Source: an uncultured Opitutaceae bacterium (GTDB lineage: Bacteria > Verrucomicrobiota > Verrucomicrobiia > Opitutales > Opitutaceae). Taken from it: a stretch of 64,000 nt of DNA. Of this stretch, positions 52,881 through 60,426 are shown in pieces; position 1 is the stretch's first letter, and each line of letters opens with the position of its first letter. Both the position numbers and the translations under genes were made by a program. The notes beneath the pieces were generated by a model. That model was given only the letters and a program-made list of their open reading frames with translations. It ran no database searches and was not told the DNA's origin. The DNA lies in assembly GCA_937902925.1 (NCBI GenBank), contig CALFNN010000103.1:310001-374000 (forward strand). The letters run 5' to 3'.

Positions 52881-53852
52881 TCAGCGGCGCGAATCGAAGA
52901 CCCAGCGATTCGCCTCCAGCCAGCGCAGGGTGCGGACGATTCCCTCGGCGATGGTGAGTCTGGGTTTCCAGCCGGCGGCCTGGATTTTTTTGGTATCGAG
53001 AAAGATGAAGGGATTGTCGCCGGTCCACCCGCGGTCGCCGCCGGTGTAGTCGAGGCGCGGCTTCAGGCCGAGCGTTGCGCAAATCTGGCGGATGCTGTCG
53101 CTGACCTGCACGTATTCGGGCGTGCCCAGATTATAAACCTGAGTCCGATGCTTTGCGTCACGAGCGGTGCCGAGATTCATCACGTGGAGGATCGCGTCGA
53201 TGCAGTCTTGCACGTAAAGATAGCTCTTCCGCTGCGTGCCGTCGCCCAGGACACGAAGCGAGTCGGGGTGTTCGAGCAGTTGACGATAGAAATCGAAAAC
53301 GTGGCCGTGCGTGTAGCGCTCGCCGAGGATCGAGACGAAGCGGAAGACGTAGCATTCGAATTCGAAGCCCTCGCCATAGGCGGCGAGCAGCGCCTCGCCG
53401 GCCACCTTGGAGGCGCCGTAGAGCGAGGTTTGCACGGGGAACGGAGCATCCTCCGGAGTGGGAATTGCGGTCGATTCGCCATAGACGGATCCGGTCGAAG
53501 AGAACGCGATGCGCTTGACGCCGATGGTCCGCATGGCTTCGAGGACGTTGAAAGTGGCGACGGTGTTTTGCTCGAGATCCTTCCGCGGATGATCGGTGCC
53601 GAAACGAACGTCGGCGTTGGCCGCGAGGTGGAAGACGGTGTCGCAGCCCGCCATCGCGCGCGCGAGGGCGTCGCCGTCGAGATTGTCGCCGCGAACAAGG
53701 CGGAATTGCGGCTGCGTCAACGCCCGGGCAAGAAAGCGCTCCTGTCCGGTGGAGAAGTTATCCCAGCCGACGACTGCGCTGCCACCGGCCAGAAGGCGAT
53801 CAACGAGGTTGGAACCGATGAATCCGGCTGCGCCGGTGACGAAGGCTTTCAC
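52881..53852 (-). CDS. Extended SDR: NAD-dependent UDP-glucose 4-epimerase-like sugar epimerase
   Basis: A 323-residue extended SDR, starting from a GTG at 53852 (KAFVTGAAGFIGSNLVDRLL). VFHLAANADVRFGTDHPRKD, IAFSSTGSVYGESTAIPTPE and TSLYGASKVAGEALLAAYGE give the NAD fold, the Ser/Thr site and an intact Tyr-x3-Lys. FVSILGERYTHGHVFDFYRQ and VYNLGTPEYVQVSDSIRQIC complete it. The group includes UDP-glucose 4-epimerase relatives and WbpP-type enzymes. It is the first gene of the long - strand run, 71 bases before the SDR gene and 136 bases after the secreted-protein gene. Confidence 0.86.
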   Translation of the reverse strand: MKAFVTGAAGFIGSNLVDRLLAGGSAVVGWDNFSTGQERFLARALTQPQFRLVRGDNLDGDALARAMAGCDTVFHLAANADVRFGTDHPRKDLEQNTVATFNVLEAMRTIGVKRIAFSSTGSVYGESTAIPTPEDAPFPVQTSLYGASKVAGEALLAAYGEGFEFECYVFRFVSILGERYTHGHVFDFYRQLLEHPDSLRVLGDGTQRKSYLYVQDCIDAILHVMNLGTARDAKHRTQVYNLGTPEYVQVSDSIRQICATLGLKPRLDYTGGDRGWTGDNPFIFLDTKKIQAAGWKPRLTIAEGIVRTLRWLEANRWVFDSRR

Positions 53853-53935
53853 GGGGGGGGAGAATATGCGAAAAGCACGACAGAGTGACCGCCCGAGGGA
53901 AAGCGCATAAGCCGCGGACGTCGCTTCGCTGTGCC

Positions 53936-53968
53936 CGCTCGATGTCGCGGAATTCAACCGTTCGAGCG
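53936..53968. repeat. Inverted repeat in the gap before the first sugar-epimerase gene
   Basis: CGCTCGA and TCGAGCG form a perfect seven-base inverted repeat with a 19-base spacer inside the 136-base gap between the secreted-protein gene and the epimerase gene. It has no U tract, so it is not an obvious terminator. It could be an operator or a weak stem between the two units. Confidence 0.3.
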
Positions 53969-53988
53969 ATCCGATGGGGCTCCCAAGC

Positions 53989-55479
53989 CTAGGCGGCTGC
54001 CGTGGCTTTGCTCGCGGTCGGGAACTCCAAGCCGCCCAGCACGCCCTCAGCGGACGCCTTCCGCTCGTTCCCGTCTCTGCGCGTCGGCTGCGGATCGACC
54101 AAGAGGACGAAAGACTGCTGGCCGGGGGAGAATTCGGCAGCCATCCGCTCGGCGATATAGTTGCCCAATGCGCGCACGCTCTCGCCCAAGGTTGGGGCGG
54201 AATAGAGGATTTCACTCGCCGAGACTGTCGCGGCGTCTAGTAGCCCAAGTTCGCTGGAGGCGAGGAGCGCGGTCGACAAAGCTGGGCCGTTCTCGACCGA
54301 ACTTTGAACGACTGGCGAAGAGAAAATTTCGGAGGCGACGTTGACGACTGGTTCGGGGAGAAGGCGGGTCAGCGGTGCGTCGAACCGGGGCCCCACGGCC
54401 GTAAATCCAATCACATCGGCAGACGCGGCGACATTGGCGGAACTGTCGGTCAAATGAAGCGACGAGGGCTGTCCGTCACCCAGCAGGGCAATCGGCACGT
54501 TGAATTCTCCGGGCAGGAGGGGGTTCACCGCGGGTCCGGCACTGAGGGAGTTGGCGTGATTAAGCAGGTCGAGCACCTTTTGCTGGGAGTCCGCGTCGGT
54601 CGAATGCATGAGGCCGCGCAGTTGCTCAAGCAGGGCGCGAGAACGGTCGTCCAACGAGAGATTCACGATGACCACCTGGCTCGGATCGAAGGGTGTGGTC
54701 GGCGTAACGGGATCAACGGTCCCCGTATCGGTGCCCGTGTGGCCGGCATCGGACGTCGTGGAACCCGGGTCGCCGGAATCGACAGGCCCGGTCGGGGTAG
54801 TCGGGATTGCCGGCACACTGGACGTCGGCGTCACCATGAAGTGGATGGCGTCCTCTGAAATTCCGTATTTCGCCACCACTTGGGGGGCGTAGGTAAAATT
54901 AAGCGTCTGATCCTTGACCGCCCCATCTCGCGCCTCGAAATCAAACATGACGTTTTTGCTTTCGGATGTCACGGTAAGCGAATGCAAGTTCGTGAACACT
55001 TGGGTTCCGTCCAAAGAGGTTGCCGTGAGCATCATGTCGGAGCCCCACAAGCTAGCCCCGTTGATTCCTAGGTAGGCAATCGAGAGTGAACTGACGTCAG
55101 TCACTGTCGTGGCTTGGCTCACCGTGAGGCCGGGCGCGACCACCGATCCGATGCTGGTGAGAATCAGGTTGTCGATGTGACCGGTGCCTACGATCTGAAC
55201 GTCCTTGAACGAAGAGAGGTCGAGATTGGTGATGAAGCTGGGCAACTGATTCAAGTCGATCGTAACGGAAATATCGGAGTTGCCGGAAAGATTTAATTTA
55301 TGGTCCCCGAAATTCGTGCTGAATGAAGCATGGATGTCCGCCGAGCCGCTCACCGCATGCATGGTGAGATTGAAGTCCGCGACCAACCCGAAGGGATCGC
55401 CCGCATCCGCGGCGAGCAGGGTGCGCGTTTCGAGCCCTTCCAAGCGGAGACGACGGGTCGCTTTGGAGGATGACTTCAT
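53989..55479 (-). CDS. Predicted surface or secreted protein with N-terminal LEPR-XLL-like motif
   Basis: A 496-residue protein of unknown function. Residues 9-25 (RRLRLEGLETRTLLAADAG) match the short N-terminal motif type of many large Planctomycetes and some other surface proteins (LExRxLLA). No ordinary signal peptide precedes it. Residues about 30-215 are repeat-poor, beta-rich sequence (DISVTIDLNQLPSFITNLDL, HSLTVTSESKNVMFDFEARD). Residues about 217-266 are a Thr/Pro/Asp/Gly linker. Residues about 270-496 are helical and end in TASKATAAA. No anchor or sortase site is visible. It is the last gene of a three-gene - strand unit after two membrane fusion proteins, hence a candidate cargo of that system. 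Its composition is visibly less G+C-rich than the glycan genes. Confidence 0.75.
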   Translation of the reverse strand: MKSSSKATRRLRLEGLETRTLLAADAGDPFGLVADFNLTMHAVSGSADIHASFSTNFGDHKLNLSGNSDISVTIDLNQLPSFITNLDLSSFKDVQIVGTGHIDNLILTSIGSVVAPGLTVSQATTVTDVSSLSIAYLGINGASLWGSDMMLTATSLDGTQVFTNLHSLTVTSESKNVMFDFEARDGAVKDQTLNFTYAPQVVAKYGISEDAIHFMVTPTSSVPAIPTTPTGPVDSGDPGSTTSDAGHTGTDTGTVDPVTPTTPFDPSQVVIVNLSLDDRSRALLEQLRGLMHSTDADSQQKVLDLLNHANSLSAGPAVNPLLPGEFNVPIALLGDGQPSSLHLTDSSANVAASADVIGFTAVGPRFDAPLTRLLPEPVVNVASEIFSSPVVQSSVENGPALSTALLASSELGLLDAATVSASEILYSAPTLGESVRALGNYIAERMAAEFSPGQQSFVLLVDPQPTRRDGNERKASAEGVLGGLEFPTASKATAAA

Positions 55480-55503
55480 GTTGACGAGACGGAAAAAAGC
55501 CCT

Positions 55504-56355
55504 TCAGCGGTCGGGAGCAATCAATATCGCCTGAAATCCGGCGACCGCTTGGGCGGACGGTTCAATCTTAACCTTGACGCGAAAGGTGCTGGTTGAGTCG
55601 ACAATGGGATCCACGTAGAAGACCGTTCCGGGAACGATGGGTTGGTTATCTGCTGCGATTAAGACCCTAACATCGACCTTTTGACCGACTTTGAAGAGAG
55701 AAAAATACCTGGCATCGCAGTAAACGACCATTTCCAAGCTCGAGACATCGACAACCCGGACGACCGTCTCGTTGCGTTCAACCGCCTCGCCGACGTGCTT
55801 GTTGGTCTTCAGGAAGATACCATTGATCGGCGACACAATGTCGCGGTAGGCTAGGCGGACTTTCGCCGCATCCAAGGCCGCGACTGCCTGCTCATAGCGG
55901 CTTTGCGCGATCTCGGCATTGGCCTTGGCGTCCTGAAGCTGCTTTTCGCTGTTGATGGCGTCCTCGCGGAGCTTCTGGGTGCGGTCGTATTCGGCGGCCG
56001 CGCGATCCATCTCGGCCTTGGCACCATGCACGGACGCCTGAGCTTGAGAAACGTCTGCCCGTTCCTGGTTCGAATCGAGCGTCATGATGGCTTGGCCCGC
56101 GGTGACCAAGCTGCCCTCGGGAGCATGGATGACCTCGACGATGCCGGCCGCGCGGGCCGCAAGGGAGCGTTCATCCGCCGGTTGAAGGGGGGCTTGGAGC
56201 GAGCCCCGGCCCATCCCGCTGACCATGGAATAGAGGTCGCCGGACAGCGCGTTATTGGGCGGAAACGCTGGAGCAACCGGCGGGGATTCCGCAGCGAAGG
56301 ACGGCACGGAGCCAAGCGAAGCCAGGACAATCAGAAATCGGAGACGAAAACCCAT
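55504..56355 (-). CDS. Efflux-type periplasmic adaptor (membrane fusion protein)
   Basis: A 283-residue adaptor with a signal peptide (MGFRLRFLIVLASLGSVPSF, cleavage probably after FAA). The lipoyl-like domain has ARAAGIVEVIHAPEGSLVTA. A coiled-coil hairpin (DVSQAQASVHGAKAEMDRAA, RTQKLREDAINSEKQLQDAK) leads to the second lipoyl half VRLAYRDIVSPINGIFLKTN. The beta-barrel part is VVDVSSLEMVVYCDARYFSL. There is no N-terminal membrane helix beyond the signal. It should link an inner-membrane component to the TolC-like channel. No inner-membrane pump gene is adjacent; the neighbours are a GAF-HlyD adaptor upstream and the LEPR-XLL-like protein downstream. Confidence 0.88.
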   Translation of the reverse strand: MGFRLRFLIVLASLGSVPSFAAESPPVAPAFPPNNALSGDLYSMVSGMGRGSLQAPLQPADERSLAARAAGIVEVIHAPEGSLVTAGQAIMTLDSNQERADVSQAQASVHGAKAEMDRAAAEYDRTQKLREDAINSEKQLQDAKANAEIAQSRYEQAVAALDAAKVRLAYRDIVSPINGIFLKTNKHVGEAVERNETVVRVVDVSSLEMVVYCDARYFSLFKVGQKVDVRVLIAADNQPIVPGTVFYVDPIVDSTSTFRVKVKIEPSAQAVAGFQAILIAPDR

Positions 56356-56376
56356 GAGTTTGAAAATAACCGCAGT

Positions 56377-58557
56377 CTAGAAGAACCGGACCGTAAGATA
56401 GTCGGCAAAGTCCTTGAATAGCGAATAGGCGAGCGAGTGGATGCCGGCACCGAAACTGACCTGACCGGTGAAACCCGCCTTGAGAAACGTCGGGTTGTCG
56501 ATCCGGCTGTTGAGCGGGAGCATGGCGGTGAACAGATATTGGTTCGTCGACGTGTCCAAGCCGTAGGCGAGTTGGTCCTTGTTGGTGAGTTCGACCGGAT
56601 ACTTGTGGGCGGGATTGGCCGCGAGGCGCAGGATGCCCGGCACGGGGCCCTCCTGCCGCAGTTCCCGGTCGAGCAGGATCAGGTCGCGCTCCTTCAGGTT
56701 GGTCTTCACCTGCCACGCAGTCGGATCGACGACTTGCAGTGCGGTTTCGCCGACGCGCAACACTTCGCCGACCCGCATGGACAGCGTCTGGGCGCCGAGG
56801 ACCAAACCGTCGAACGGGGCGCGCACAACCGCTCGCTGCAAATCCATCTGCAGTTTCTGCGCGGTTGCCAGGGCCCTTTCGCCGGTCAGGCGGGAGATCT
56901 GCATCTGGGTTTCGTTGCCCGCCGCGAGAGCGGCCCCACTGGCGACCTGCGCGCTGTCGTATTCGTGCTGCGCCTGCGCGAGCTGCAGGCGAATGTCCGT
57001 CGTATCGAAGCGGGCCAGGACTTGATCCTTTTTGACGGCTTCGCCCTCCCGCACGTTGACCTCCAGCAATCGCGAACCGACCAACGCGGGCAGGGTGCTT
57101 TGCTTCACGGGCAGCACGTTGGCGTTGCCCTTGACCTTGTAGGGAAACGGAAAGGCGAGGACCGCGGCGACCAACAACACGGGGAATCCGAACCGCAACC
57201 ACAATCGTTTGGCTGGAGTATTGACGTATTCCTGCCGAAGCGCGACGAGGCGTTTCGCGAGCCGCATCGAACGATTCTGGCTGCAATAGAGCGTCGTGCC
57301 GAGCGCCTTGCCGGCTGACGCCGCCAGCTCGATCATCGGCTTGAGGGAATTGCTGAGCTTTTCCTCCAATTTGACGCCCTCGAACAAAATGATGCCGCAG
57401 ACGCGTTGCTCGCGATCGAACAAGGGAATGACGGTCGCCCAGTTCATGGGCATCACGTCGAAATACTCGTTAACCTCGGGGGGGCGGGTGGCCTCCTTCG
57501 AGGGATCGCGCATCAACAGGGTCAGCTGCGTTTTTGGCCGCCCGGCATCGCCGAAGATGCTGTGGGGATTTGCCGCGACTTGTCGCTCGCCGGTTCCCGT
57601 TGGGGAAGCCAATGCTTCGTTCGCCGCACCCGGGTTGTTGACCGCGGGAGCGGGAGAATCGTTTGTGGTTTTCTCCAGCGACATCTCCGTCAGCTTTCGT
57701 GCCGCGTGCTGGAGGATGACCGCCTGCTCGCTTTTCGGGTGAGGGCGCTTGAGGCCGCTGCAGGCCTGCAACTGGAACTCGTATTCCAACTCGCCGGCCA
57801 CGGCATGCGCGGCCATCGCCCGGCCGTAGTCGCGCGCGATGAACAGGCAAACGCGCTCGCACGCCACCGCCTCACGGGCGTAGTTGACGAGTTTCCAACT
57901 GACGGAATCGAGGTCGATATCACCGGTCAGTTCGTCGAGCAGGCGCGTGTAGGTGGTGAGCCGGGCGACTTCGTCGGAGGCATCGCGCGCCCGGCGGGCC
58001 TTCAAATAATGTTCGAACTCAACGCACAGCTGTCGGAGGACCGTGAGCCGGGCATGCGAGGCCGCATTGTTCGACGGAGGAAACCAGACATGGAGAATTC
58101 CGGCGGTGCCCTCGCCAAACAGGATCGGAACAAACAACTGCTCGTAAGGTGTGTGGTTGAAGGTGGCCAGTTCGTCCGGCGCGGGTGATTCGACGGGAGA
58201 CGGTCCCTGCAGGCCGGTCGTCGGCCGCGTTTGAGGCGGGATCAGCAGGGTCTTCCTCTGGTCGGCGGCCATGTTGCGGGCGCGCACAAAGGAATCTTCC
58301 TGCTCGGGCGAGTCCCGAAAGCCCAACGACTCGAGGTTGCTGTGTAAAACCCGCTGAAACACCGTCCCCACCTTTATCTCATAGGCGAATCCGACCGGCC
58401 TGAACGCACCCGTCACGCACTCGGCATGGGCGCGCAGATAGACGCCGAGATCGGGGGGATTGGCCGCAAGTTGTGAGAGCCGGGTTGCGATTCCGTTCAA
58501 AAACTGCTGCTGCTGCGAGAGCTGTGTGGGCGCAAGCGATGGCTGCACGGGCGTCAT
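56377..58557 (-). CDS. GAF domain-HlyD membrane fusion protein
   Basis: A 726-residue protein with an unusual layout. Residues about 20-430 are cytoplasmic; RLTTYTRLLDELTGDIDLDS and YAREAVACERVCLFIARDYG fit a GAF-like sensor or scaffold. A membrane helix follows (FGFPVLLVAAVLAFPFPYKV, about 455-475). Then comes a periplasmic HlyD adaptor: PALVGSRLLEVNVREGEAVK, coiled-coil AQAQHEYDSAQVASGAALAA, AVVRAPFDGLVLGAQTLSMR and a C-terminal barrel with WQVKTNLKERDLILLDREL. I start at MTPVQPSLAPTQLSQQQQ (58557). The fusion suggests that a cytoplasmic signal or protein contact controls adaptor function. It is first in its operon, facing the TolC gene. Confidence 0.85.
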   Translation of the reverse strand: MTPVQPSLAPTQLSQQQQFLNGIATRLSQLAANPPDLGVYLRAHAECVTGAFRPVGFAYEIKVGTVFQRVLHSNLESLGFRDSPEQEDSFVRARNMAADQRKTLLIPPQTRPTTGLQGPSPVESPAPDELATFNHTPYEQLFVPILFGEGTAGILHVWFPPSNNAASHARLTVLRQLCVEFEHYLKARRARDASDEVARLTTYTRLLDELTGDIDLDSVSWKLVNYAREAVACERVCLFIARDYGRAMAAHAVAGELEYEFQLQACSGLKRPHPKSEQAVILQHAARKLTEMSLEKTTNDSPAPAVNNPGAANEALASPTGTGERQVAANPHSIFGDAGRPKTQLTLLMRDPSKEATRPPEVNEYFDVMPMNWATVIPLFDREQRVCGIILFEGVKLEEKLSNSLKPMIELAASAGKALGTTLYCSQNRSMRLAKRLVALRQEYVNTPAKRLWLRFGFPVLLVAAVLAFPFPYKVKGNANVLPVKQSTLPALVGSRLLEVNVREGEAVKKDQVLARFDTTDIRLQLAQAQHEYDSAQVASGAALAAGNETQMQISRLTGERALATAQKLQMDLQRAVVRAPFDGLVLGAQTLSMRVGEVLRVGETALQVVDPTAWQVKTNLKERDLILLDRELRQEGPVPGILRLAANPAHKYPVELTNKDQLAYGLDTSTNQYLFTAMLPLNSRIDNPTFLKAGFTGQVSFGAGIHSLAYSLFKDFADYLTVRFF

Positions 58558-58920
58558 TAAGAAGGTTACGACAATTTCATCCCGTGTGTTGGGATGGCAA
58601 CCCAAATTAAAACCCGCGACTTGGGCCGTGCGCGAAGTCGGTCCACGCGAAGGGACTGCCAGCATTGTTTTTGGCGCCGAATGGGCGAGGGTGCATGATT
58701 TTGGATATCGACCGGGGCCCTCCGATGGCCCCTGAGATTGCGGAAACGACAGCGGCGGTGGGTGCAAACAAAGACGGAACCGTTGTGGGAAATTGCCTGC
58801 CCATCGTCGGAAAAACGCATTGCCATGTCGACCGGTTGGACTGACGTTGCGTGTTTTGGCGAAATGCATCACATCACTTGGCTGGCATCAGGTAACCGCA
58901 AATCCGTCCGTCGAATCGGC
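58558..58920. promoter_or_regulatory. 363-base divergent control region of the export system
   Basis: This gap separates the GAF-HlyD gene from the TolC gene and must hold both promoters. I cannot read a confident -35/-10 pair. TTGGG and CCCAA at 58589-58605 form a five-base inverted repeat with a seven-base spacer, 31 bases before the GAF-HlyD start, a possible operator or LuxR-type site. In-frame start codons further upstream of the TolC gene, at 58825 (ATG) and 58738 (TTG), would shrink the gap. The residues they add look neither like a signal peptide nor like conserved sequence. Confidence 0.5.
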
Positions 58921-60426
58921 ATGAGGGACGTTGGTCTCACGCCAGCCGCATCGCCATGGCAGGTGCGCCCGACTTGGCTGGCTTCGATTTCAAGCCGGGG
59001 ACGGATCGCGGCGAGGTGCCTGATTGGCACGGTCCTGGCACTGGCCTTGAGTAGCCCGCTGTGCGCTGCCGGGGCGCCCGCGGTATCGCCGGGCGTGGGG
59101 GCAACGCCTTCCGGTGCACCAGGAGCGACGATGAATGGCGGAAACGAATGGACTCTTGAGCGGGCACTCGCCCGCGCGGTGGAGTCGAATCCGGACGTGC
59201 TGGCTGCCAAGTATGAGGTCGAACGTCAGGAGGGCGCGCGCTTGCAGGTGAGGGCGAGGTTGTTGCCGACCGTCGACTTCAGCGCCAGCCTGAACCAGCG
59301 GGAGCAGGGCTTGGTCGATCTCTCACCGAGTCAGAGGTTGAATCCCTCCCCGCCGACGCCGGACACGGCCGTGGCGCTGTTCGGTTACGACGTAAGTGTC
59401 GAGGTGCGGCAGACTTTGTTTGATGGTTTTTCCTCGTGGAACGCGGCGAAACGCCAAAGCTTGGTGAAGAAAGAAAGTTACCTCTCTCTTATAAACACGG
59501 TTGCCCAGACCGTCAGCCAGGTGCGCGAAGGATTCGATGCGATTCTATTGCGGACGGCCGGTGTCACGGCACAAAAAAACCGGGTCGATGAATATTCGCA
59601 ATTGGTCGACATGACCTCCCGCAAAAACTCGGTCGGCGACATCCCGGAATTCGAGCTGTTGCGGGCAGAGGCGGAACTGGAGGGTGCGAAGGCGGATCTG
59701 GCGGAAGCCACGCGCTCGCTGGTGCAGGCCCAGCAGTCTTTTCGCCGGCTCCTGCAAATATCCAGTTCGGCGGGTCCGTTGAAGATTGTCGGGAAGTTTG
59801 AGCCCCGGCAGTTCGACTTGCCGCTGGAACGGGCGATCGGGCTGGCGCGCGCCAACCGGCCGGACCTGCAGGCAGCCACGGTGGCGGTCGAGGCGGCGCG
59901 ACGAGAGTTGCTTTCGGACTCTGGTGGCAATTTCCCGAAATTTCAGGCCTTTGCCTCCTACGGTGGCCGCAGCTCTTACTATGACTCCGCCGTTCAGCTC
60001 AAGGGCTGGACCTACGGAGTGATCGGACAGTGGAACCTGTTCGAGGGTGGCGCCGCCCGCGGCCGCCGGATGAGTCTGCGGGCCGATCAGCGGAGTGCGG
60101 AATCCAAGCTCGCCCAGACGGAGCAGGGAATTGTTTCGAAGCTCAACGAGCTTTACGAAAGCCTTGCGCAGTCACGCGTCGCCATGGAGGCGCAGGGCAA
60201 GGGATTGAGCCTGTCGGCCCGGGCTTCGCACGACGCCCGCCGGCAATACGAGTTGGGCTCCGCGAGCCTGGACCAGGTGCTGCAGGCGAGCATTACCTAC
60301 CGGCAGTCCGAAACGCGGATGAACGAGGCAGTTTACGACTACAATGCGATTGTAGCCGAGATCGAACTCGCGGTCGGTGGCCGGATCGACGATTCGCTCA
60401 GGGTCCCCGAAACATGGAAGCCGTAG
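58921..60426 (+). CDS. TolC-family outer membrane efflux protein
   Basis: A protein of about 501 residues. The start at 58921 gives a long N-region with a hydrophobic signal core (IGTVLALALSSPLCAAGAPA), expected for an outer membrane protein. TLERALARAVESNPDVLAAK is the first OEP repeat. FGYDVSVEVRQTLFDGFSSW is the first strand-and-turn of the channel, and TYGVIGQWNLFEGGAARGRR the equivalent in the second half. Long helices such as VAQTVSQVREGFDAILLRTA and GKGLSLSARASHDARRQYEL make up the tunnel. It forms the exit duct for adaptors encoded on both strands. Its stop overlaps the next start by 13 bases. Confidence 0.9.
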   Translation: MRDVGLTPAASPWQVRPTWLASISSRGRIAARCLIGTVLALALSSPLCAAGAPAVSPGVGATPSGAPGATMNGGNEWTLERALARAVESNPDVLAAKYEVERQEGARLQVRARLLPTVDFSASLNQREQGLVDLSPSQRLNPSPPTPDTAVALFGYDVSVEVRQTLFDGFSSWNAAKRQSLVKKESYLSLINTVAQTVSQVREGFDAILLRTAGVTAQKNRVDEYSQLVDMTSRKNSVGDIPEFELLRAEAELEGAKADLAEATRSLVQAQQSFRRLLQISSSAGPLKIVGKFEPRQFDLPLERAIGLARANRPDLQAATVAVEAARRELLSDSGGNFPKFQAFASYGGRSSYYDSAVQLKGWTYGVIGQWNLFEGGAARGRRMSLRADQRSAESKLAQTEQGIVSKLNELYESLAQSRVAMEAQGKGLSLSARASHDARRQYELGSASLDQVLQASITYRQSETRMNEAVYDYNAIVAEIELAVGGRIDDSLRVPETWKP

